Counted from the stretch's first letter, positions 11,765-23,775 are shown. The stretch: 64,000 bases of DNA from Macrothele yani (GCA_039090855.1 CM076995.1:117242770-117306769), one strand, 5' to 3'. The notes: generated from the sequence alone by a model not told the origin. Numbers and translations: made by a program.

Positions 11765-12960
11765 CAGCGCAAAGGCAACCACCAAAGACTAAAGTCAATT
11801 AAATATGGTCCTTTCCTTGAGTGGCTAAACATTTTAGAAACGGTAACTTCTGTCGAGAGAGGACTTCGGTTTGATTTACTGAGGAGATAAAGATGTTGTG
11901 CAAGTCTTTCAGGTCTAATTCACTGTTCCTTTTGGAACCAGTGCTTCCAAAACAACAGGGAGCGCATCTTCTAGCCTAGAATTTAGAAATGCCAGTTGGG
12001 CTGATTCTCTGGGTAGTTTTAATTTCGATTTCATCTGATATGCACTTCTGTGTCGACGAAATGGAAACATTCAGATGCGAGATCGAGTAGCCTGACTGGA
12101 AAGTATTGAAATCATAGAAAAATTAGGAGTTATAAATAGTGTACATCGACTTGTTTGTACGCTGGAGTCTGCACCCCAAAACCACAAGCTCAACGTGACT
12201 TCTGAGCCACAGCAGGCGTTTAGTGATAAAGGTACTCGGACCGTGACCCTTCCGACCCTAATTTATGTCCCCTAACGACTTTACCACCAGTCCTCCTAAA
12301 CTTTTTATAGCCTATACTTTCTTTAAGGGCTTTGAAAAAATGTAAATAATAAATTCAGTATTAAGGAAAATACTGTATAAACTTACTGAATTGCTCCATT
12401 AATGCTACCCTTTTCTCACAGCACTGGTTTCAGTGTCAAAGCAATATAAAGTACGTACTTTAAAATTGCCAACGCAGTGTTTAGCAACTAATAAAATAAG
12501 GAAGCGAGCTAGTGCTCAAGCCTTGAACTTTAAACAATGCATGCCAAACTAATTTTCACACTGAGATGGAAAGTGTTTCAAATGCGCGGTTCTTCTTTTT
12601 TCTTTACTTACTGAATGGGCAACTACGATATGTGGATAACAATAAGAAAAGGAAATGCATAAATTACTGATGGGATGGCCAGAACTTCTTAAAGTGTATA
12701 TTTTTTAGAATTTTCCAAATTAACAAACTTATTTGTATACTTATTTCCAAGGCACTTTTTAATTTAGTTTCTGCTTGCGCATGACCATGGGTAATCTGTG
12801 TTTCATTTTTATCATTGTTCCATTTTTTGACGATTTATACCTTGATTTTTTTTTTTGTCTTTAATGCAACCACTGAAATGCTGTATTCGAGGGAAAAAAG
12901 AACAAATCGCTTTTGTATGTTTTTTTTGTCTGTGGTTGCATTATATAGAATAAAGGCCTA
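11765..12960. other. no recognised feature
   Basis: No gene or element end is recognised. A short 12-bp inverted pair (AATGCAACCAC near 12864 and GTGGTTGCATT near 12933) is the only structure I noticed, and may be chance. Confidence 0.55.
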
Positions 12961-12964
12961 TTGT

Positions 12965-13100
12965 CGGTGGCGGCAATCAAACCAACATGCTTCTGCTCCG
13001 GAGCCGAATGATTTCCCAATTAAGTTACGCCGACGAAGTTTGTCGCTGCAGCTTTGCCGTCTCGACTAGTGCGTCACCTCTGAGGTAGGTACGTCACAAA
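12965..13100 (-). repeat. SINE family 1, diverged
   Basis: Reverse strand keeps CGTCGGCGTAACTTAATTGG as the A box region and a GTGACGTACCTACCTCAGAG leader. It is an old copy. Confidence 0.6.
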
Positions 13101-13454
13101 TATCTTTCAATTTTACAGTTTCTTGTCAAATGAATGTGATTTCATCATTGCCATTATATTTTAACCTGTTGTTCTTCTGCTCCCACACAGCTGCTTCTGT
13201 GATGTCGGATAACTAAACTAAATCATGCATTATGTTCTATGAGAGGGACTTAATCCATGATTTATAATTTCTCAGTTTGGGTACGGAGAGACCAAAAATT
13301 TCTACCATACAAATGTAATCACTTTTCGCCGTAGCTATGGCAATCCCTAAACGACGATCGCTCGCTGTCCTCCAGCAGTTTTCTGCTTTTGAAAGTGGTA
13401 TAAATACAAAACCTAGAACTAATGGTAAGATGCATGTACATACAAGTTTGTTTC

Positions 13455-13675
13455 GTTTTTTTTTTTATTGGGGGTTTAACGACTACTGTGAGCAGCTCAG
13501 TGGACTATAAGCAGTCGCCCATCCCTATTTTAGGGCCACTGGTTCCAGGGAAGGGAGAGAGCCAATGCCTTAAGACAAACAAAACATCAATGCCTCACCG
13601 GGATTCGAACCCGAACCCATCGCAGACAAACGGTCATAAGCCAGCGCTTAGATCATTGCGCCACCTGGGCGGCGC
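13455..13675 (-). repeat. SINE family 2
   Basis: Reverse strand: tRNA-like head (GGTGGCGCAATGATCTAAGC, then GGTTCGAATCCCGGTGAGGC), body with CCTTCCCTGGAACCAGTGGC, TAGGGATGGGCGACTGCTTA, then a CAGTAGTCGTTAAACCCCCA end and an A-rich tail, seen as the T-run at 13456-13467. Confidence 0.85.
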
Positions 13676-14804
13676 ACATACTAGTGATGGTATAAACCAC
13701 TCTTTCTTGGGAGTTCATTCATCATTCACGCAAACAGTCATTCACGAATGATCCAAATTCCAAGTTGTCGTCACTGAGTAAATCATTCGCTGCAGAGATC
13801 ATGTGATGCGCTTTCAAGGCCACAGCTATTTTTGGCAAACTGCCCCAAAAAAGCGCGAGAACTTCATCATTCACCATTCACGATGAATGATTTGCCACGA
13901 GCGAACAATTCGGGCACACCATTCAAATAAATTGCAATTACCTATCATTCCCATTCTTAAGTTTCACCATATTTCTAGCTGACTGCTCATTGCTCACTCA
14001 CACACCCACGGCCGTAGCTATCGAGTGGGCAGGGAGGGCTGTTACCCTCCCTAAATGGTCATTCCAAGGGCGTTAATTCATGCTCTGGGGGGTGTATAAA
14101 ATAGAACTTGTACCTAAAAAGAAAGTTAAACCCTTCAATATTTTCTTTAAAAGACTTGTTAGTCTCACACAGTATTCCATGCAGTTAACCAGGCTACAGA
14201 GTAACGTAATCAATGTGGTGTGAACATCTCATATCCAGGAACGGAATTTTTGTAAACAGTGCATGGAGGCATAGAAAACAAAATGCTGACATATGCCTAA
14301 ACTCCAAGACTTTTCTGAGCATGTCTTTGGGATGAAGAGCTAATTAATCATTTGTGTTCTGTCGCAGAAAGTTCTTTGAACGTTGAACCTTGAAAGGAAT
14401 TTTTCCAAGCCTTATCCCTAAAGCTTCTTCCTATTGTAACGACCACTATCCGACGCACATTCGTTCTGCGCAGGTTTGTTTTTCATTCGGAATTTCTGTG
14501 CAGATAAATAGACAAAATCATCGCTCTTTCCGCGTTTTTCTTTAATTAGCACACAGCAACCGAAAAATTGTATTTCGACACCGATGGGACCCCAGATATC
14601 TCTATGACTAGCCGAGTGCGTTCGCCTTCCGCTACGGTGCCAACAATCCACGGCGCTATGTGTGTTTACCTGTCATCATCTGATTTCACAAATTCGTAGG
14701 GATGGGCTCAGCAACTGAGACGTCTCCATCTGGTGGGGCTTAACGGCACAAGCTATTTAATTATAGCTAATAAATGCAAAGGGCGAGAGAAATGCTAAAA
14801 TACT

Positions 14805-14957
14805 TCCAAATACGTGGAGACAATGTAAATAGACAAACTCATCGCTCTTTCCACAATTTTTTTAATACAATTTTTCGGTTGCTGTGTGTTAATTAAAGAA
14901 AAAAGCGGAAAGAGCGATGACTTTGTCTATTTACATTGTCTCCACGTATTTGGAGGA
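14805..14957. mobile_element. foldback MITE
   Basis: A nearly perfect inverted repeat of about 50 bp: TCCAAATACGTGGAGACAAT at 14807 onward is mirrored by the reverse complement ending near 14957, with GGAAAGAGCGATGA at the inner side. A related longer copy with the same arm sequences lies at 17745-17980, and 14515-14650 is a third partial arm. Confidence 0.7.
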
Positions 14958-15189
14958 ATTTCAACATTTCTGTAGAGTGTTGTGTTGTCGGCTTTCACAA
15001 AACATTTATGCTTTACTTGGCATTTACAACCTGTAGTTCTTGGGTATTTACCTAGTTTTTACATTTTTAATAAAATTATATCAAAAACCTGAAGTGTGAT
15101 TTTTGAACGATCATAATACTTTTCCTATAAACGGCGGTGTGTGAGAAAGTAACAAGTTAGTAAAATCATGCAATGCATTGATTATGATA

Positions 15190-15835
15190 CGCTTTCCAAC
15201 ATACCAGAAATCATTACTCAAGCTATTACTCAAGCTATGAGGATAATAGCTGTGGAATAAATCTTATTCCTGTAATCTGACCTTTCATCCCATTTCTATG
15301 ACATTAAACAGAATTTTTTCAGTATACCTCCGGAACAACATACTAACGTTTTGTCGCAATAGAAGCATTTTCAGTCAAGTTATGAGGATAATGGCTGTGA
15401 AATAAATCTCGCTCCTGTGTCCTGACCTTTGACCCTATTTCAATTATATTAAACAGAATTGGTTCAGCATACCTCCGGAACAACATGATAAAGTTTTGTC
15501 GCAATCGAATCATTTTTACATAAGTTATAACGTATAAGGGCAATGGACTGGATTCCTCTCCTATATCCAGACCTTTGACCCCATTTCGCCCAATTTCTAT
15601 AGGGTTTGTTCCCAGGTGGTCCCCTACCACGTACTAAAATTTCATTCAAATCGAACCATTTTTACGTAAGTTATGATGTATAAGGGCAATGGACTGGATT
15701 CCGCTCTTATGTCCTGACCTTTGACCCCATTTCGCCCATTTTCTACAGGGTTCCTCCCCAGGTGGTCCCCTACCACATACTAAAATTTCATCGAAATCGA
15801 ACCATTTTTACCCGAGTTATCGTGCCGACGGACAG
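15190..15835. repeat. ~145-bp tandem repeat, 4 copies
   Basis: The anchor CCTTTGACCC (CCTTTCATCC in the oldest) recurs near 15283, 15426, 15571 and 15716. Each unit also holds AAGTTATGAGGATAATGG or its diverged form and a CGAACCATTTTTAC stretch. Neighbouring copies are more alike than distant ones. ORFs opening through it are by-products of the repeat. Confidence 0.8.
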
Positions 15836-15906
15836 GCAGACATACGGACAGACAGATAAATAAACAGACAACATATGGACAGACAGATAGACAGACAGAC
15901 GGACAA
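15826..15906. repeat. (GACA/GATA)n low-complexity tract
   Basis: Imperfect ACAGACAGACG units directly follow the 145-bp tandem array. Confidence 0.85.
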
Positions 15907-17104
15907 AACTGGAGCATATACACTTCTTCAACCTACGGTTGGAAAGCGGAAAAAACAACTTGAAGGGGCGTAATTTTGTACTCGAGGGAGCGCGATTTCA
16001 AGTCTCGCCCTCCCCATTAACAAAAGCTTTCTAGAATCCTGCACATAATCATTAACACTTATTAATTCTCGACATCACTTTTCTTTACTGTAATTCGTTT
16101 CCGGACTAATGTGGACGGAAGAAATTTAAACGCGCTGCATCTTCAGCGAGTGTCGCAGTAATGGAGGATTGAATGATCCTTCACAGAGATAAGAACGAAC
16201 CATTCGCCGTGAGGAGTCATTCGTTGCGAACGAATCGTGCATGAATGGTTCGTCACTAATCACATACGTAATGGAGGCTGAGACGCAATCTCTCTCCGCA
16301 GCAGCATCAGTAAAGCAGATTTAATAGGGCAAAAGCTAACACAATAATAGAAGCGTACTGTTTAGTGCGAACAAAAAATATAATCGACTTGGCTGCTTTC
16401 CTCATTTTGCATCATATGACACATGGCTCGATGGATTGAGAGCATGACAAGTGCAGCAGCTGAGTCGATAACAAGGTCAGCAGGTGTTTCATTTGGGCGT
16501 TTGTTTTGCTTCGCGCATTACAAACACCGATGGTTCTATGAAGAACCTATACGTAGGAAAGCATTGGAGGAAGTGGGATTAGGAGCTCATTGTACCCCCA
16601 AATCATAGAAAAATATGAATCTTAATGAGAATATGCAAACACATTCGCATGTTGTGTGTACGCCACTTGCAAGAACTGAATATTTCTTAAAATTAAAGAA
16701 AAGAGAGCTAACGTACAGAAATTTTCCATTCGGTAGAAGAGAAAATGCATTTTTTAAAACGATTTTCCTGATGACATTTACAGAATCGATCCCGGTCATT
16801 CTACACTGTTAAAAGTTTCCTTGCATTTTTATAGGGAAACAACCAGCAATTAGGGGTCCAACACTCCAGTAGCGGATTCGGGGCCCTGCGCAAAGCATCG
16901 GTTTTAGGCAGTGGCGACGCCAGCTGCTCAGAACTGGGTGGGCTGTTAATTAAGGGAGCTAAGCGTGATGCGAGGAGGGCACAAATTTTAAAGCATGTTT
17001 GGCTGAAACTTCGCAAACAATTCCGTTTTGGGGCATTTTACCCGACGCTGATAATGTTAGCAGTAGTAAAAAAGTTTTCAAGTGAATAGTGTTCATAGTA
17101 TTCA

Positions 17105-17745
17105 ATGTATGTGATGTCAACTCCCGATTATCCGCGATAGTGGGTGGCATAAGTTTCGCAGATAATCTAAATTTTTACAGGAAAAATAAATTAATCTACA
17201 AATTACACGCATAATTTAGTGCTATGTTTTATTCAGACTAGTAGTTATCCTTCCAAGCATAATACATGCGAAAAAGTTGTCTGTTTAGATCTTCTTAAAA
17301 TAATTAGTTACTTGCTTCTGCTTTTTTACGGCAAAACATTTTTGTTTGATTCGGGACTGCAGTCGGAGCAAAACCAGCTTATCAGATAATAACGGATCAT
17401 CTCGTCCTTCAAGGTACTCAAGCAGGCTATCGATATGTTGCAATTCATGATTCACCCGTAGCTGTGAAATCTCCAAGTCATCTTCTTCACTTCCTTCGTT
17501 TTCATCTACTATTCCTCTAACTTTATCGATTATCTGTTCATCAGTTAAATGCTCAATTCCAGGGTCATGTATGTCGCAGTCGAGCCATTTGGCGATATTA
17601 GTTTCATCAACGTTTTCGCCTCCGGGAACCGATTCACTAATTTGGTTAGTTCTGAGATGTATTTTCTTCAGAAGTGCAATCTCCATCAGAGAGAAGTTTT
17701 CTGCACGACCTACTGAAAGTGATGGGTTCAACTGAATAACATCCT
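17105..17745 (-). pseudogene. pogo/Tigger-type transposase, C-terminal region and 3' end
   Basis: The minus-strand frame from about 17740 to 17285 resembles the C-terminal tail of jerky/Tigger transposases: a NIAKWLDCDIHDPGIEHLTD segment, then LTDEQIIDKVRG, an acidic stretch (ENEGSEEDDLE) and a basic end KKQKQVTNYFKKI. The end fits a PCNA-interaction motif (Q-x-x-V-x-x-Y-F). Downstream, 17115-17165 holds CTCCCGATTATCCGCGATAG, the kind of terminal sequence seen in Tigger elements. The upstream part, including the DDE core, is missing; the first 20 or so residues of the open frame belong to the adjacent MITE. It is a 3' fragment of an element. Confidence 0.7.
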
Positions 17746-17980
17746 CCAAATACGTGGCGTCAGTGAATAAACAAATACATCGCTCTTTTCCACGTTTTAC
17801 CAACACACAGCAACCGAAATTTTTTTATTCGGTCACCGTCGGGGAAACGAGTCCCCAATCTCTCGATATCTAGCCGAGTGCGTTAGCCTTACACCCGACG
17901 GGGACCGAATAACAATTTTTCGGTTGCTGTGTTTTGGTGAAACGTGGAAAGAGCGATGTATTTGTTTATTGAATAACAGG
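17745..17980. mobile_element. foldback MITE with tRNA-like centre
   Basis: Arms: AATAAACAAATACATCGCTC at 17766 onward with CACACAGCAACCGAAA, mirrored by TTTCGGTTGCTGTG and GAGCGATGTATTTGTTTATT to about 17973. The central part carries CTAGCCGAGTGCGTTAGCCT, like a tRNA A box, and TCCCCGTCGG-type complementary arms flank it. The same family occurs at 14515-14957. Confidence 0.65.
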
Positions 17981-18004
17981 CGCTTGCCACACGTCATAGA
18001 TTGA

Positions 18005-18290
18005 GTTGTGACGTGCCTGCCCCGCAGGACGCACACGACATAAAGGCAGATTGCAACGAGAACGAACGTCCGCGTAGCTCAGTTGATGGAGCGATTTATT
18101 CCGGAATGAGAGGACCCGGGTTCAAGCCCCGGCGTGGACAAAAATGACGGAGAAATTTACTTCGTTATAATGGGGCCCGAACTTTCCGGATGACCCTGCC
18201 GTTCAAAACCTCGCAATGGTGTGATGTTCTTTCCACACCGCGAGATAGGAAAAATAAGAGAATCCCTTCTCCGGCGCTTCGAAATAAATG
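18005..18290 (+). repeat. SINE family 1, long copy
   Basis: Layout: a 55-bp leader (GTGACGTGCCTGCCCCGCAG, GACATAAAGGCAGATTGCAA), tRNA-like head 18068-18140 with A box TAGCTCAGTTGATGGAGCGA and B box GGTTCAAGCCCCGG, then AAAAATGACGGAGAAATTTA and a body with CGCAATGGTGTGATGTTCTT to about 18285. The acceptor-like ends (GTCCGCG and CGTGGAC) pair with one wobble. The anticodon-like loop appears to be only six bases, so this is a SINE head rather than a working tRNA gene. Confidence 0.8.
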
Positions 18291-18387
18291 TGCGTGACGT
18301 TGCATTCCACACACCAGATTGACTGGAAGTTCTTAAGTGCACGTTCTATAGCGGATGGCTGCCTGCGACGATTCATGGTCACGGCTG

Positions 18388-18760
18388 ACCCGTGGGCCAT
18401 GCCCCCGGCCCTCTTTCGGGGAGGGGGGGGAGATGTGACGTGCCAGCCCCGCAGGACGCACACGACATAAAGGCAGATTGCAGCAAGAACGAACGTCCGC
18501 GTAGCTCAATTGGTAGAGCGACGTATTCCGGAATGAGGCTAACCCGTGGGCCATGCCCCCGGCCCTCTTTTGGGGGTGGGGTGGGGGAGATGTGACGTGC
18601 CAGCCCCGCAGGAAGCACACGACATAAAGGCAGATTGCAGCGAGAACGAACGTCCGCGTAGCTCAATTGGTAGAGCGACGTATTCCGGAATGAGGTGACC
18701 CGGGTTCGAGCCCCGGCTTGGACAAAAATGACGGAGCAATTTACTTCGTTGTAGAGTCAA
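18388..18760 (+). repeat. SINE family 1, two tandem partial copies
   Basis: Heads begin near 18496 and 18650 (CGTCCGCGTAGCTCAATTGG in each). Each is preceded by a leader, and a GTGGGCCATGCCCCCGGCCC segment repeats at 18391 and 18546. The copies are therefore a roughly 155-bp tandem duplication. The second ends with ATGACGGAGCAATTTACTTC near 18748. Confidence 0.8.
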
Positions 18761-21195
18761 GAATTGAATAGCCTGCCAGAAAGTCTTTAAGTCGCATCCT
18801 TCTTCAATTCATGTTTGTAAAAGAAAATATTACAGCGACTAAAAAAATCACCTATATTTTAGCGACTAAAAACAATTATTGCCTCAAAGTCGCATCGCGG
18901 ATAGTTGGGAGTTGACTGTTTGTAGTATGGAAACCATGGATACGAATCACTATGGCAAGTTACTATTTCTTCCCACTTATAGCTTACTTAGGTCGTTTTT
19001 TTTTGTTGTTTTTTTTCATAAGGCTGTTTATGAATTTTAGTTTATAACCTGACAAGGAATCTCTCTCTCATAGTTTTAAACCATAATTACAAAACTAGTA
19101 TGTTTCTACTACTCTCTTAGAAATGCGTTCAGCGAACTCCCTCCATTTCCTATAAGTACTAACACTAAATTTACAAAGAATTCATTTTACATAACACAAT
19201 TTCACTGAATTCGAGAAATTCACATATATTTATCCAAGTTCCCTGGAATCTTATACGGTTGCACCAGCCATGTGTTCCGACTGCTAAAATATTTGAGGGG
19301 GGGCTTAATGGTGGGCTCAAAGAAAAGTTGCATTTTGTTTTCCATACCTAATCTTTTTACTTTCGTATCGAAAGTAAAGTGTCTTCTCGATAGCATTTAT
19401 GTTCAAGGTAAAACTAAACTAATTGCTCGATGATGATCCCCCCCCATTAATGCGAGTGATTTAGTAATTTTATTTTCTGTTGGAGCTTATTATTTTTTGA
19501 ACACGCTTGTAATATTTTTTTTAAGTAAAAGAACTTATCACAAATTAAGTATTTTTTTCATGATTTTTCGAAGCAACTGAATGCTTTGTAACTTTAGATC
19601 TCTTTTTTATGACAATAACTTTCAATTATCTTTACGAAAAGGTTAAATGTACTGTTTTGTGGTATTATTTTACAAAACTTCTATATATAAAATTTACTCT
19701 TTCTCTTAAGGATTCCACAGACTGATATATAGACTTCGTACAAATCACCTGTACAATAATTTAAGTACCCGGTTTTTACGGTAACAAAATACATAATAGC
19801 TGGCACACAAAATGGGGGCAAAGGAGAAGAAATATCCTGTGCCACAACAACCGAAATTCATGGGATATGTTGCTCACAATATCCGATCTCGCTACAGAAC
19901 TTCAAAATCAGATTATTCGACAAACGATTGAAATTTAACAAATAAGTAAACCTCAAATATTTTCCCAAATCGCTCCTATTTCCGGAAATGTTTTGTCATA
20001 TGGATAAGGAAACGTAAGAATGGAGTTAATATCCAAAAGGAACTGCGGAAAGGTTTCTGAAAATTCAGAAATTTTCGTTAACACATGTTAAAAACGGCAA
20101 TTTATCGTCAATATGAGAAAGGATTTGCGGAAAGGTTTCTGAAAATTCATAATTTTCCTGGCGTGCAAAAAACCCGTGAAATTCAGGTTTCTTTCCGTCA
20201 TTTTGCGGAAAAGGTTGTATAAGAAATACGGTTCGTTAATTCACGAAAAGAATCATGGAAAGTGGCTCCTGAATTTCAGAAATTTGCTTACAGTGTACGG
20301 CTAGATTATGGCACCGCTTTAATTCACATTCGTGCTACTGTCGCACAACTTCAAATTTCACCGCACTGACACTAAACAGATCGAACATGGTCGAAATCGT
20401 GTCTCGTAAAACCCGCTTTCCCAATCACAGGACTGTTATCATATGAGTATTGTAACAGTATTGAGATTACCTCTTAAACTGGACTAAATGAGGAAAGAGA
20501 AATTTTAAGTGAAAGATGGATGATCATATAAAATACCGAATTATAGAGCAAAATGTTCCTTACATTCAGATCTGCATGTGAGCTCATTTGTAGTGTAGTG
20601 TTGAGTAATTTCACTCTCAAATTGATTTTTAGTCAGCCTGCATTTCAGCTAATTAATTAATACTTGTAGACGATATCTTGCGAGTTCGGTCGCAATCATG
20701 TTTGCAAAACTCACAATGGCTAATTTATCGTTCACCACATTCCCTCTTTTTCTGTTCTTTTGAAAAGTAAAACGAAAAACAAAATAAAAATCGTTATTTT
20801 GTAGGCCCTCCGGCATGCGCATCCACGCGCCTGGCCATCGCAGACTTCCCTGTAAATCCGAATCCGCACTTTCATCACTCGCCCGTTATATTACGTCTGG
20901 TCCAATTATGTCTCGCACGTTAAATTATGTCTGGTCTAAATTTCACGGTAGCATCACCGACCGCTCACGATCGCTGGGTAAACTTTTTCCAGTGCCGATG
21001 CCCGTAAAAATATTATGATCGACACGTATATATTAACACGATCATTTCGACGAAATGGGAAAATGAGCTTTGGCCGTAATAACACACGGGCAACAAGACT
21101 ATGTGAAGTATTCCTCTGAAACCTTACTTTCTACAGTTCCTGTGTTCCTAAGTAAATTTGGTTCCTTCTCGTTAAAATATTTTCTAAAATTAACG
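18760..21195. other. no recognised gene; one local duplication
   Basis: AT-rich sequence without a convincing gene. An 86-bp diverged direct duplication is visible: GCGGAAAGGTTTCTGAAAAT occurs near 20046 and again near 20129. Confidence 0.6.
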
Positions 21196-21198
21196 CCA

Positions 21199-21283
21199 CA
21201 GAGTTTCTCTCGGTGCATTTGATGTTGGTAATACTGACTCGCTGTCAGTGTTGCCAACTTCAAATGCATCGAGAGAAACTCTG
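21199..21283. repeat. 40-bp-stem hairpin
   Basis: CAGAGTTTCTCTCGGTGCAT (21199-21218) continues to ATACTGAC (21238), a 5-base loop TCGCT follows, and 21244-21283 is the reverse complement except for one mismatch and three G-T-type differences. It could be a small MITE or a transcribed hairpin. Confidence 0.75.
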
Positions 21284-21375
21284 AGCAGATCTTTTACCTC
21301 TTCTGTTCTGAGATAGATATTCACAGCAATGAGCGATTCGCGAAAGTTAAACGAGCTGTGTTATTCATGTAGAAT

Positions 21376-21422
<47 letters not shown>

Positions 21423-21450
21423 GACAGAGGAGACAGAGAGAAAGAGAGAC
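21376..21450. repeat. (GA)n microsatellite
   Basis: GA-rich run, purest at 21389-21418. Confidence 0.9.
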
Positions 21451-21782
21451 GTTGAACGATCTTTTTACGAGCAACTTGTAGTACATAAGATTCTTGTATT
21501 GAGTGAGCATTCACAAATATTGTGGAACATCACTGATAAGTTCGACTCAACGTATCCTGTTTTGCGAACCACTTGTTGCTGACCAACATGACGTGCTTCG
21601 ACGCTAATATATAGAAAGTAGTATAAGTCTATTTATGCGGATTGGGCTCCCGTAAGTAGACTTATTGCATCATTGAAGCCTGGCCCCTTGTGTTTTTGAA
21701 GTGATAAACATATATTGGGGAAACACGGTCTTAAATCCTGCCCCCGCCACTGAATCCTAGCTCCTTGTGTTATTGAAGTGAA

Positions 21783-23021
21783 CACTATATTGACAAAAGT
21801 CCCCGGACACCTAGAAGAGAAACACAACATAGCATTTATTGACATACATTAGTACGATGTCGGTCCATCTTTGGCCTTAATGTATGCACTGATCCTTCGA
21901 AACATGCTTTCGATAAGGTTTTGGAACACAGTGATAGGTATGTGCTTCCATTCAGTACATAATGCTGCCGCTAACTGTTGCTTAGTAGTAGGCCTTGGTT
22001 CCAAACTTCTTATGCGCGCTCTAATTCATGCCATATAGGTTCTCTACGGGATTAAGATCAGGGCTCTGTGCTGGCCAGTCCGCACACGGTACGGAATTAT
22101 CGTCAAACCACGCCGTAACAGTACTTGCTTTATGGCTCGGTGCATTATCTTGCTGGTGCCAACAAGGCTCGGTTCCATAGGATTGCCATAGCCATATAGT
22201 TGGTAGGGCATAATTGTCCAGAATATCGTGGTAGACGTGCTGGTTAACAGGTTTGTCCACGATAACCAACGGGCCGGGACCATACCACGAAAAACACCCC
22301 CACACGAGTACACTGTCAGCTCCAAACTTAACCGTAGAAACAGTACACTGTGTTAAATAGCGTTCCCCCGACTGCCACCATACCCATACAGGGCAATCAG
22401 ACTGATGGATCGTGTATCTGGATTCATCAGTCCATAGGACCAGTTTCCATTGATCTACGGTCTACGATAAATGTTCTTTAGACCATGCTAAACGACGAGT
22501 AGTATTCCGAGCGCACATACCGTAGCCGCACGACCACGGTAACTCATGGAATGAAGTTCTCTGCGAATGGCACGTGTACTTACCGAGGTTCCAGCATTTT
22601 TACTCACCTGTACCCTGAGGTCTCGTGCAGTTCTCGTTGACTAATTGTAACGATTCTCCTGAGGCTTCGACGCCCTCTATCAATGATTTTCTTTGTTCTG
22701 CCGGTACGTTTTGCTGCTTCAGGCACGCCATGTGTCTTCCACTTATTCAGTACATCCAAAACAGTTGACTTGGGTATGTTAAAACGCCTCTCGGTTTCTC
22801 TAATGGACAACCCTCTAATATAACACCCAACAATCTTTCCTTTCTCAAAGTCAGTTCTCTCCCGCCGCGACATTTCCACTCAACCTCACAGTGCGATATG
22901 ATCGCGGTCAGCTGCAGGCTTGTTTCTATACCGTTTGCAGCTGTACCTCACATCTTAACAACGCAGAGGACTCGTTCATTTGCTTTTGAATGGGTGTCCG
23001 GAGACGTTTGTCAATATAGTG
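21783..23021 (-). mobile_element. Tc1-like element
   Basis: Ends CACTATATTGACAAAAGTCC (left) and CACTATATTGACAAACGTCT (right, reversed), about 1,239 bp. TA follows the right end; the left neighbour is AA, so one flank has mutated. Confidence 0.88.
21849..22879 (-). pseudogene. Tc1-like transposase (DD34E), frameshifted
   Basis: Starts at 22879 or the next ATG at 22873 (MEMSRRERTDFEKGKIVG). The HTH includes RFNIPKSTVLDVLNKW. The catalytic part shows CFSWYGPGPLVIV, HQQDNAPSHKA with the second Asp, and WPAQSPDLNPVENLYG with the Glu 34 residues later, the DD34E spacing of Tc1 proper. The frame resumes to end near KAKDGPTSY and a stop at 21849-21851. Stops and frameshifts lie near 22020 and between 22330 and 22600. 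Confidence 0.87.
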
Positions 23022-23026
23022 TACAT

Positions 23027-23775
23027 ATAAGGTGAAACCTATCTAAGACGGAATCCTAGGGACTGGAACTATTTTCCGTTTTAGACAGGTGCATCAGTGG
23101 AAGTCTTTAAAATGTGAACATTTGAATTTTTGACATGCTAATAACAGATTCTGCATGACACTTTCACTTTCTTTTTTGTGCATTTTAGACACTTTAAGTT
23201 TTGAATTTAAATCGAGAATGTTCTTCTTCTGTGCCACGGTAAAAGGCAACCGAACGCGTATCTCACAACAAACGAATGCCGTGAACGATCGTCTCAGTGA
23301 ATAAATGTTAGAGAATTAAATCGGATCGTGTCGTTGAAATCCGTACGAAACAGCCAGCTGCTAAGAATTTGGACTTTGCATCCAACAAAGAGAGCGATGT
23401 TGGCTACATGATCTAAACCTGAGTCGCGCTACACACTTAAAGATAAGCCAAACAGAGGATGTGCTGCAGTGTGTTTGTGTGAACAACTCAAAATCTCTCT
23501 CTCTCTCTCTCTTTCTCTGTTTAATTTGTGAACTTCAACTTTGTTCCCAGTGAATTCCTTATTACACTTTATCGTGTAATATTTTGTATTCAATTAAAAT
23601 ACTTGACGGTGAGGGAATATCTGGAAACTTTCCGTTGTTACAACGCTCATTCACTGTCCTGCGACTTCCGTTTCCGTGGTAGGCAGGTTCCGTTTTAGAC
23701 AGTTCAAATATTTTCTATCTATCATTTCGGGACAGAAAAAAAACAAAATCCGTCTCAAATAAGTTTTACTGTACA
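23027..23775. mobile_element. possible non-autonomous pogo-like element
   Basis: Left end TAAGGTGAAACCTATCTAAG followed by ACGGAAT, and right end, reversed, CAGTAAAACTTATTTGAGAC followed by GGA, form inverted termini. Internal TTCCGTTTTAGACA motifs occur near both ends (23075 and 23690). No coding sequence. The left terminus abuts the Tc1 at 21783-23021. Confidence 0.5.

Larger units (their letters stand above)
13682..16260. mobile_element. possible hAT-like non-autonomous element
   Basis: The left end TAGTGATGG (13682-13690) and right end CGTCACTAAT (16251-16260) are roughly inverted. CACATAC is found immediately outside both ends (13675-13681 and 16261-16267), which looks like a target duplication. 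Subterminal motifs of the ATTCATTCAC / GTGAATGA type recur at both ends. No transposase is visible inside. If real, it would be a 2.58-kb non-autonomous element inserted at the edge of a SINE. Confidence 0.45.

Noticed and set aside
18068..18735. Functional tRNA genes
   Set aside because: Heads have good A and B boxes, but the anticodon loop seems to be six bases, the copies sit in a repeated leader/body structure, and some have poly-A tails, so they are SINEs.
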